A stretch of 64,000 nt of DNA from VXYL01 sp963666465. GTDB taxonomy: Bacteria; Pseudomonadota; Gammaproteobacteria; Pseudomonadales; Azotimanducaceae. The stretch's first letter is position 1. Each line of letters begins with the position of its first letter. Under the pieces are notes generated by a model. It did not search any database, had not been told where the DNA came from, and was given only the letters and a program-made list of their open reading frames with translations. Where the stretch lies: the NCBI GenBank assembly GCA_963666465.1, contig OY762824.1, forward strand, positions 1,984,001 through 2,048,000, given 5' to 3'. Of the stretch, positions 26,724-34,074 are shown one piece after another. The translations under genes and the position numbers were made by a program.

Positions 26724-28628
26724 ATGGCTTCGCACTACCAGAGGGAACTCGGCAAACTCGATAGTGCCTACCGTGCTGCGATGGCGATGGACGTGTCGCG
26801 CCTAGCGGCGAGTGTTGAGCGTTGGGCGGCGCAACCCATGCTGATGGTAGGGTCGGGGGGGTCGTTTTCGGTTGCGAAATTCGCTGCTGACCTGCATGAA
26901 CGGGTTGCGGGGCAACTAGCTCGGGCGGCGACGCCGCTGGAGATCATGTCCAAGGAAGGTCCGGCAGGTGGACTGGTCTGCTTCAGCGCGAGCGGAAGGA
27001 ATCAGGACATCGTGGCGGCGTTCCGGGCGGCAGCCACCCGAGAGAGCGAGCCGCTAGGCGCCTTAGTGCTGAGGGAAGGATCGGCGTTGGAGGCGATGGT
27101 GAGACGCTTCCGCTATGCGGATATGGTTTGCATGGCGCATCCCTCGTTCCGGGACGGTTTTCTAGCGGTGGGGTCGCTGATCGGGTCGGCAGTGCTGTTG
27201 GCACGGTCGTACCGGGCGGCGTACGGGCGGTCGGAAAGGGAGTTGCCCAGAGACGTGTCGGCCCTGGTGGAGGGAGCAACATCCTTCGCGGATGTCGAGG
27301 CTATCGTGGCAGCGACGGATCGTCTCATTGCGGGGAGGGAGTACCTCAGCGTCATTTACGGGCCCGTGCTGGCGGCAGCAGCGGTCGACTTGGAGTCTCG
27401 CTTTGTGGAAGCCTCGCTTGGGGCAATGCACGTCGCGGATCTGCGCAGTTTCGGACACGGCAGGCACTTCTGGATGGCGAGAAGGGGCCGCGAGACGGCG
27501 GTTGCGGCGCTTATCCCGGAGCAGGAAGACGACTTGGCGACGAGGACGATTTCGCTGCTGCCGAACGAGGTGGCGAGGTTGCTGATCCGCTTTCGGGGGG
27601 CCGAGGACGTTCAGGGGATCGCAGGTTTGGTCGTGGCGGTCGTCGTGGCGTCGCGCGTTGCGCGAGTGGCGCACGTGGACCCCGGAAGGCCGGGCGTCCC
27701 GCCGTTTGGACGCAAGCTCTATCGCTTGAAACGGAATCAGGGGCGGCCGGCACAGGGGCTTGTCAACCGGGACGCGGCGTTGCGGCGCAAGCGCGCTCCC
27801 GTGAGCGACGGAAGGTGGATCGAGCACTACGAACGCGCATTCGAGACGGTCAACGCGGCGCGGTACGAAGGCTTAGTGGTGGATTACGACGGCACGCTCT
27901 GCGATACGCGCGACCGGCGAGGAAACCTGCCCAGCGATATCGCGGAAGAGTTGACGCGTATTGCGGAGGAAGGTGCCGCGGTCGGTGTTGCCACCGGGCG
28001 CGGAGCGTCGGCGGGAGCTGGGTTGCGGGCGACGCTGCCGGGAAGGCTGCACGACCGGGTGTTGGTCGGCTATTACAACGGGGCGGTGATTCGGTCGCTA
28101 GAGGACGAGGAGGACCCAGCTCTGGCAAGCGTCGCGAACGAGGATGCTCTGCTGGCGGCGCTTGCGAAAAATCCCATGTTGAGCGGGAGGGTGCGGTCGA
28201 ACGGTGTGCAGATATCGACGAGCGTGGCGCGAGGCGTGCGTTTGGCCGCGGGGGCCGAGGAAGTCGCACTGGTGACGCGGGCGTACGGGGTCGAGGCCGA
28301 TGTAGTTGTATCGGGGCACTCGATCGACGTGTGCACGGGCGGGCAGTCGAAGGAGGATCTGGTGGATGCTATGCGGGAAAGGTTCGGACTGGGAGCCGGA
28401 CCGATACTGCGCATCGGCGACCGCGGGCGAGCGCCCGGAAACGACTGGAGGCTCCTCGACAGCGCGCACGGATTGAGTGTGGATCAGGTCAGCCGGCACC
28501 CGGTCCACTGTTGGTCGTTGGCGCCGGCTGGTGCGAAGGGCACGCAGGCGACGATTCACTATCTGCGGAGGTTGCGCTGGACGCGCAGCGGCGGACGGAT
28601 CCGCCTCAGTCCGGCCGCACGGGCGTAG
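26724..28628 (+). CDS. SIS-HAD fusion protein (sugar isomerase-like plus Cof-type phosphatase)
   Basis: A 634-residue fusion. Residues about 1-330 are a double SIS module: MLMVGSGGSFSVAKFAADLH (phosphosugar loop), VCFSASGRNQDIVAAFR, and a second lobe with YLSVIYGPVL and DLRSFGHGRHFW as in GlmS-type isomerases. From about residue 380 follows a HAD hydrolase: LVVDYDGTLCDTR (nucleophile Asp387, acid Asp389), VGVATGRG, and ILRIGDRGRAPGNDWRLLD for the metal. The whole suggests isomerisation or binding of a sugar phosphate and removal of a phosphate in one cytoplasmic protein. It is the first gene of a tight operon (3 nt to the next). I know of no standard housekeeping enzyme with this pairing. The ATG has AGGGTG about 10 nt upstream. 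Confidence 0.85.
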   Translation: MASHYQRELGKLDSAYRAAMAMDVSRLAASVERWAAQPMLMVGSGGSFSVAKFAADLHERVAGQLARAATPLEIMSKEGPAGGLVCFSASGRNQDIVAAFRAAATRESEPLGALVLREGSALEAMVRRFRYADMVCMAHPSFRDGFLAVGSLIGSAVLLARSYRAAYGRSERELPRDVSALVEGATSFADVEAIVAATDRLIAGREYLSVIYGPVLAAAAVDLESRFVEASLGAMHVADLRSFGHGRHFWMARRGRETAVAALIPEQEDDLATRTISLLPNEVARLLIRFRGAEDVQGIAGLVVAVVVASRVARVAHVDPGRPGVPPFGRKLYRLKRNQGRPAQGLVNRDAALRRKRAPVSDGRWIEHYERAFETVNAARYEGLVVDYDGTLCDTRDRRGNLPSDIAEELTRIAEEGAAVGVATGRGASAGAGLRATLPGRLHDRVLVGYYNGAVIRSLEDEEDPALASVANEDALLAALAKNPMLSGRVRSNGVQISTSVARGVRLAAGAEEVALVTRAYGVEADVVVSGHSIDVCTGGQSKEDLVDAMRERFGLGAGPILRIGDRGRAPGNDWRLLDSAHGLSVDQVSRHPVHCWSLAPAGAKGTQATIHYLRRLRWTRSGGRIRLSPAARA

Positions 28629-28631
28629 GCG

Positions 28632-29753
28632 ATGCAGCAAGAGCTGGCGGAAAAACTGCTCGCACGGGTGATGAACTGGGACGACGCGACAAAGGCGGTG
28701 GAGCGTGCGCGACTCGAACGCTTCGCGGCCTACAAGTACGACCAGTATCAGCAGTTCGCGCCCGGAAGACGGTTTCTGGAGAGTCTGGCGCTGTGGCTCG
28801 GACAGTTCGAGGAAGGCGAGGAGAGGAGGATCGCGTACACGTTCGTGCGTGATCGGCTGGTGTTCATCTCGGACGAGGAAATGGAAGGTCTGGTCGATCT
28901 CGCGTTTCCCACCGTGATTCGACCAGTGCTCTTGGCGGATGCGGCGAAGGCGATGTATGTGTCTGTCCACCGCAGAAAGGAGGTCGCGAAGGGGAAGGTC
29001 TACCGATGTCTGCAGCGTCAGACGCTTGTTTTGGGACTATCGGACGGGGCGAGAACCGATCGGTTTCGGCGCGTCAACGCGGGTGCAATTTCCCATGAAC
29101 AGGTGTTTCACGCGTACGAGGTGTCGGACACGAAGGCCAGCGACTTGATGGGGAAACTGCGGCAGGATCTTGCCGAGGTGCTCGAATGCGAGCCGCTGCA
29201 CGAAGAAGCACGTTTCCGCTATGTCGTGCTGTTGGACGACTTCACGGCCAGCGGACTCAGCTATATTCGGAAGAACGAGCAGTCGGGCGCGTGGGAGGGG
29301 AAGATACCGAAGATCGTGGGTCAACTGAGCGGGAGCGGCGGGCTCGGGCAGTGCATCGCCGACGACGACGTGCGTGTGCTTGTGGTGCTTTACATGGCGT
29401 CCAAGCAGGCGGTCAAGCAAATCGAGGAGTCGCTGGAATGCCTCGGATTCGGGAAAGGGGTGGTTGAGTTGCGGGTGGTATTCAACTTGGACCAAGGCAC
29501 GCGGCTCGACGAGGACAAGGACGCGGATCTGTTCGGGCTGTTGACCCAGGAGAGGTACTTCGATGGCCGAGCGGACGATGAACATGCGGAGGTCGGGCGT
29601 AGCAGCATGCGACTCGGCTTCGGAGACGGACGTCTGCCTGTGGTACTGAGCCACAACACGCCGAACAACTCCATCTACCTGCTGTGGGCGGAGGACGGTG
29701 ACGAAGTGGTGGGCCTCTTCCCGCGTGTCAGCCGGCACCGGCGCTTCGACTAG
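28632..29753 (+). CDS. Phosphoribosyltransferase-like protein (PRTase-CE-like)
   Basis: A 373-residue protein. The key sign is YVVLLDDFTASGLSY (about residues 197-211), the acidic-acidic-x-T-x-SG loop by which type I phosphoribosyltransferases hold PRPP. The preceding part is helical (FLESLALWLGQFEEGEERRI, FVRDRLVFIS) and the following part has a beta strand DVRVLVVLYMAS and later LLTQERYFDGRADDE. From memory this matches the PRTase-like family catalogued in surveys of bacterial conflict systems. It could transfer a ribosyl phosphate to a base or protein, or only bind a nucleotide. It starts 3 nt after the SIS-HAD stop and ends 2 nt before the ATPase gene. Confidence 0.72.
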   Translation: MQQELAEKLLARVMNWDDATKAVERARLERFAAYKYDQYQQFAPGRRFLESLALWLGQFEEGEERRIAYTFVRDRLVFISDEEMEGLVDLAFPTVIRPVLLADAAKAMYVSVHRRKEVAKGKVYRCLQRQTLVLGLSDGARTDRFRRVNAGAISHEQVFHAYEVSDTKASDLMGKLRQDLAEVLECEPLHEEARFRYVVLLDDFTASGLSYIRKNEQSGAWEGKIPKIVGQLSGSGGLGQCIADDDVRVLVVLYMASKQAVKQIEESLECLGFGKGVVELRVVFNLDQGTRLDEDKDADLFGLLTQERYFDGRADDEHAEVGRSSMRLGFGDGRLPVVLSHNTPNNSIYLLWAEDGDEVVGLFPRVSRHRRFD

Positions 29754-29755
29754 GG

Positions 29756-31660
29756 ATGCGCAACCCGTTTCGGATCCGGGCCGCGCAACGCTCGATCAGC
29801 GACGAGGAGTTCGTGAAGCTGTTCGGCTCCGGCGTGTTCGAGGTGATGCGGGAGATCGAAAACCCATGGGACGGGCTGGTTTTCCTGCGCAGCGCGCCGG
29901 GGGGCGGGAAGACGACACTGCTCCGTTTGCTAACACCGAGGCCGCTTGAGCTGGTCTGCCGTCTGGTCGACACCTCGCAGGTGAAGTCGACGCATGACAG
30001 GCTCGTGAAGACTGGCGCGATCTCTTCGACAGGCCCGCGGATTCTGGGGACCATGGTGGTATTCACGACGGAATACCGGGAACTGGCGGAGTACGATCGA
30101 GGGAACAGCCTCTTTCGGGAGCTTGTCAGCTCGAGAATCGTCATCGCCGTACTCCGCACGGTGCTTGAGAGGAGTGCGCGCGTGTACCCGAGGGATCTTG
30201 AGACGGTCAGCATCGAATGGGAGCCGGAGTCGGGCGCGACGATTCCGGCGAAAGCCAACGGGCGAGACCTGTACGACTGGGCGTCGGAGATCGAGAACGG
30301 GTTCTACGAGCGTATGGACGACCTCGGCGAGCCAAGTCCGGCAAAAGGCGGTCATGCAAGGTTGGACGGGCTCGCGTGGTTCGCGAAGGCGAGGATCGAG
30401 GATGTCAACGGTCCCGTTACTGGGAAGCGAGTGCTGTTGCTGGACGAAATGCAGCGACTCGCCAGGGAACAGCGCGCAAGCTTGATCGAATACCTGACGA
30501 ATGCTAGGGAGAACTGTGGAATCTGGGTGGCCGAACGCCTAGAGGCGTTGAACCACCGGGAACTACTCTCGGTTGGTGCGCTCGAGCAGCGGGACTACGA
30601 GAAGGTGATCCAACTCGAGCGGAGGTGGACGGGGCCCCGCATCCGGACATATGCGAGGTTCGTCGAGCAGATCGCGGACCTCAGGGCTGCCAAGGCGGAA
30701 GGTTTCGAGGATCGGGGCTTCTACTCGTGGATGGCAGAGAGCGACGATGTGGCGACTTGGGGGGCGAAGTATGACCGTGCTTGCGGGGAGATTCGTAGGC
30801 GGATCGAGGCGCGGGTGGGGAAGGGCGGCCGATACGCGGAGTGGATCGAAAGGGCAGCCCGGTCGGGGGAAACCGCGTGGGAAAGAGCGCGTATTTGGCG
30901 GATTACCGAGGTCCTTGTCGAACAGGACATCAGGCGTGCGCAGGCCGAGCTGCCGTTCCATGTACTGTCGGTCGAGCAGTTCGAGAACCGCGCGCCGCGG
31001 GTCATGGAAGCGGCGGAGCACTTCCTGCGCACGGAGGTCGCGGCACCGGTCTACTTCGGGCGCGATGTGATCGCGACGGTTTCGTCGTCGAACGTCGACC
31101 AGTACCTGGAGGTCGCGGGAGAGCTCTTCTCGGAACTGGCGGCGAAATTCAACGGGCCGCGTGATCAGCCAAGCCCGCTGTCCACCGATCGGCAGGATGC
31201 GATCATCCGGCGAGTGGCGAGGCAGCGTTGGGATGGGCTGGAACGTGCGCTGCCAAGGGGAACGGCTGCGAGGCGGCTGCTGACGGCGTTCGAGAGCTAC
31301 GCGAGGTCGCAGACGTTCCGACCGACGGCTCCCTATGCCCCGGGGGTCACGGGATTCGCGATCACCATGTCGGAACGGGAAGCGCTGATCGATGACGCGG
31401 ACGGGAAGGCTAAGCATCTGGGCGATCTTCGCGAGGTGCTGACGTCGATGGTGGCGCACAATCTGCTGATCCCAGATCTGAACCGGCAGCAGGGCGGACG
31501 GTCCGTCGTCGTGTTCTATCTGAACCGACTGCTGTGCGTGCAGTTCGGCTTGCCGCTGGGGCGCGGCGGCTGGCGCCATCGGTCGCTGGGGGAGTTGAAC
31601 GCGTGGCTCGACCGCGGGGCGGCGGGCGTCGCGGAGGGCGGCGGGGGCGGGCTTGTCTGA
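29756..31660 (+). CDS. ORC/Cdc6-like AAA ATPase of the five-gene operon
   Basis: A 634-residue P-loop protein: NPFRIRAAQ and the DEEFVKLFGSGVFEVM lead-in, Walker A FLRSAPGGGKTTLLRL (about residues 43-58), Walker B KRVLLLDEMQRL (about 225), and a sensor-like strand NCGIWVAERL. The C-terminal 350 residues are helical with a likely winged helix near LREVLTSMVAHNLLIPDLN. It resembles, from memory, the ORC/Cdc6-like ATPases paired with PRTase-like proteins in conflict loci. It would be the switch or sensor of the system. Its end overlaps the start of the next gene by 8 nt. Confidence 0.75.
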   Translation: MRNPFRIRAAQRSISDEEFVKLFGSGVFEVMREIENPWDGLVFLRSAPGGGKTTLLRLLTPRPLELVCRLVDTSQVKSTHDRLVKTGAISSTGPRILGTMVVFTTEYRELAEYDRGNSLFRELVSSRIVIAVLRTVLERSARVYPRDLETVSIEWEPESGATIPAKANGRDLYDWASEIENGFYERMDDLGEPSPAKGGHARLDGLAWFAKARIEDVNGPVTGKRVLLLDEMQRLAREQRASLIEYLTNARENCGIWVAERLEALNHRELLSVGALEQRDYEKVIQLERRWTGPRIRTYARFVEQIADLRAAKAEGFEDRGFYSWMAESDDVATWGAKYDRACGEIRRRIEARVGKGGRYAEWIERAARSGETAWERARIWRITEVLVEQDIRRAQAELPFHVLSVEQFENRAPRVMEAAEHFLRTEVAAPVYFGRDVIATVSSSNVDQYLEVAGELFSELAAKFNGPRDQPSPLSTDRQDAIIRRVARQRWDGLERALPRGTAARRLLTAFESYARSQTFRPTAPYAPGVTGFAITMSEREALIDDADGKAKHLGDLREVLTSMVAHNLLIPDLNRQQGGRSVVVFYLNRLLCVQFGLPLGRGGWRHRSLGELNAWLDRGAAGVAEGGGGGLV

Positions 31661-32783
31661 AACCGGCGCGGCAACGATGCGGTGGGACCCGTACGTGCTG
31701 GTTGCTGGCGGAGAGTTCGATGCGTTCTGGAAGGAGCATCTGGGATCTGCCGAGCGCGACGTGCTGTTTGTGCTCGGGCGCGGGTTCGACCCTCGGGCGT
31801 CGAAGGCGCTCGAGCGACTGAGTGCGTTCGGCGCGTTACCCCGGGTCTGGCTTCTTGCGTTCGACAACGGCCAGGAGGACAGTACGCAGAGGAGGGCGTT
31901 GACGGCGGAGAACCACCGTAAGCTCGTGGAAGTCGTGGGGGTGGCCAATGTCGTTGAATTGCCCGTTAGGATCGGGCGGGGTCCGGCCAACGCCACGTCG
32001 AGGAGCACAACCACGGTGATCCATGGTCGGGTGGGCTCGGAGATGCCGGACGACGTGGTGGTCGACATCAGCGCGATGCCACGGGTGGTGGCGCTGACCG
32101 CCATTGCGAAGCTGATTTACGCGTTGGATGAGCAGAGGAGGAAGGGCGGCAAGCAGACCAACCTCCACGTGGTTGCGGCGGAGAGCGTGCGGACGGATCT
32201 GGAGGCCCGCGGAAGCCTGATGGACGAGGTCAGTTACTTGGTGGGGTTCTCGGGGCGGTTGAACGAAGAAACGACGGTAGACGTGCCGCGAGTGTGGTTT
32301 CCCGTGCTGGGGGAGGGGCAGCGGCATCGTCTGGAGCGAATCAGGGACAGTGTGAATCCGGACGAGATTTGCCCGGTCGTCCCCTTCCCCTCGCGCGATC
32401 CTCGGCGTGGGGACAAGATCATCGACGAGCATGGCGAGCAGTTGTTCGAGGACTTCCGCGTGGAGCCGTCGAACATTCTCCGCGCATCGGAATTCAACCC
32501 GTTCGAAGCCTATCGGCAGCTGTTTCTGGCGATGGACCGGTATCGCGGTTCGTTGAGAGAGTTGGGGGGCTGCAAGGCGTTCGTGTCGCCGCTGTCGTCC
32601 AAGTTGTTGTCGGTCGGCGCCCTGCTTGCCTGTTACGACCATCGGTACGGGGAGGTCGAAGGCGACCGGTTGACGGTGGGGATTCCGTATGTCGAGACGG
32701 CAACGTACATGGATCCGGACGTCGGAGGGGATGTGGAAAGTGAGCTCTACTCGATGTGGATCCGAGGGGAGTGGGAGGAATGA
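31653..32783 (+). CDS. Unknown Rossmann-like protein of the five-gene operon
   Basis: 376 residues if begun at the TTG at 31653, or 368 from the ATG at 31677. I do not recognise the family. Visible features are an early strand-loop-helix DVLFVLGRGFDPRASKALER, a second DDVVVDISAMPRVVALTAIA that resembles the D-I-S/T-x-G strand of CARF-type sensors, and NLHVVAAESVRTD. Together these suggest an alternating alpha/beta nucleotide-binding fold. The C-terminal half (LFEDFRVEPSNILRASEFNP, AFVSPLSSKLLSVGALLACY) is mixed, with no metal or nuclease motif. It overlaps both neighbours (8 and 4 nt), so it belongs to the system. A ligand sensor or effector role is speculation. Confidence 0.7.
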   Translation: MSETGAATMRWDPYVLVAGGEFDAFWKEHLGSAERDVLFVLGRGFDPRASKALERLSAFGALPRVWLLAFDNGQEDSTQRRALTAENHRKLVEVVGVANVVELPVRIGRGPANATSRSTTTVIHGRVGSEMPDDVVVDISAMPRVVALTAIAKLIYALDEQRRKGGKQTNLHVVAAESVRTDLEARGSLMDEVSYLVGFSGRLNEETTVDVPRVWFPVLGEGQRHRLERIRDSVNPDEICPVVPFPSRDPRRGDKIIDEHGEQLFEDFRVEPSNILRASEFNPFEAYRQLFLAMDRYRGSLRELGGCKAFVSPLSSKLLSVGALLACYDHRYGEVEGDRLTVGIPYVETATYMDPDVGGDVESELYSMWIRGEWEE

Positions 32784-33859
32784 CCTTGGCGCTGGAGCGG
32801 CTGCCACTCGGAGCAGTGGCGTCGTGTTGGGGAGCGGGATTCGTCGCCATGGATGTAGTCGACGTGGATGGGGAGCCGTTCGCAGCCGCTGGGGGTTCGT
32901 GCGGCAACGTGATGGCGATACTGGCATGGCTGGGTTGGGGGGCGAGAATGGTCGCGCGCTTGGGCGACGACCCCGCGGGCCGGTTCATCCGGGAGGAACT
33001 GCGAAGGCTGGGCGTCGACCTTACTCATGTGACCGCGGAGAGCGGAGTGCGGTCACCAATTGTGCTACAGCGGTTCGCGACCGCGAAGGACGGGACGCGG
33101 ACCCATCGGTTCTCGCTGACATGTCCGGGATGTGGGCGATGGCTGCCGCGGCACAGGCCAATCACGCTGGCACAGTCGGAGTCGTTGGCCTACGCAGACG
33201 ATGCGCCGAGCGTCTTCTATTTTGACCGGGTTTCCCCGGCATCGCTGCGGTTGGCGGAGGAGACACGAGATCGCGGCGCGTTGGTGGTGTTTGAGCCGTC
33301 GTCAGTGGCGGACGAGTCAAAGTTCCAGAGGGCTGTCGACTCCTGCCACGTGCTGAAATACTCGCAGGAACGGTTGGGGCACCTGCCCGACCTGCCCTTT
33401 GCTGCGGCACCGGCTCTGGTCGTGGAAACCCAGGCCGCAGCGGGTCTGCGGTACCGATGGCTGGGACGATGGTGGCAGTTTGATGCAGTGCCCATCGCAG
33501 ATGTTGTCGACGCGGCGGGATCGGGCGACTGGTGTACCGCGGTGTTGATCCACCGGTTAGGCCGGAACGGCGCGACCGCGATGCTGGCTGCGCGGCATGA
33601 GACCATTGGCAAGACGCTCCGCGAGGCCCAGGCGGTCGCGGCCGTGAACTGTGGTTTCGTCGGGGCGCGGGGTGCGATGCAGGCACTCGCGCTCGGCGAC
33701 TTCAACGAGACGCTCGGGACGCTAGGTCGGGGTGCGTCGGGAACCTGCGCGAGGAGGGATGAGGACGCGCCGAAGACTGCAGGCCCATCCCTCAACTACT
33801 GCGAGCAGTGCGACGCGGAGGTCGTTGGCGTCGCGTTGGCGGGACGGCGGGCTGGGTGA
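32780..33859 (+). CDS. PfkB-family carbohydrate/nucleoside kinase with Cys pairs
   Basis: About 359 residues from the ATG at 32780, which overlaps the preceding TGA (ATGA) and has GGGAGG just upstream. PfkB signatures are AAGGSCGNVMAILAWLGWGA (substrate motif, about residue 36) and VVDAAGSGDWCTAVL, the anion hole and catalytic Asp (about 249), where the usual DTxGAGD reads DAAGSGD. Ribokinase, adenosine kinase and sugar kinase relatives phosphorylate a hydroxymethyl group with ATP. Unusual are a CxxC at C115/C118 (TCPGCGRW) and another at C341/C344 near the C-terminus, which could form a zinc site. As last gene of the operon it could make the sugar or nucleoside phosphate used by the SIS-HAD and PRTase-like proteins. 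Confidence 0.83.
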   Translation: MTLALERLPLGAVASCWGAGFVAMDVVDVDGEPFAAAGGSCGNVMAILAWLGWGARMVARLGDDPAGRFIREELRRLGVDLTHVTAESGVRSPIVLQRFATAKDGTRTHRFSLTCPGCGRWLPRHRPITLAQSESLAYADDAPSVFYFDRVSPASLRLAEETRDRGALVVFEPSSVADESKFQRAVDSCHVLKYSQERLGHLPDLPFAAAPALVVETQAAAGLRYRWLGRWWQFDAVPIADVVDAAGSGDWCTAVLIHRLGRNGATAMLAARHETIGKTLREAQAVAAVNCGFVGARGAMQALALGDFNETLGTLGRGASGTCARRDEDAPKTAGPSLNYCEQCDAEVVGVALAGRRAG

Positions 33860-34074
33860 GCTCAACATAACGGACGCTATGCGAAGCTGGTCGGCGGCTG
33901 CCGGAGCTCGAACGGCTGAGATCGAGGGAAGCGGTCCGGCACATCACCGCGGTTGTTCGCTTCCCTTGGAAGAGCCGCTCTGCAGGAAGCCCGAGCGTTC
34001 GGCTATCCCGCTTCATACCGGGCTGGAACATGGGGGTATTCAGGGCAGATGACTTCCCGAGTGCGCAACGCCTT

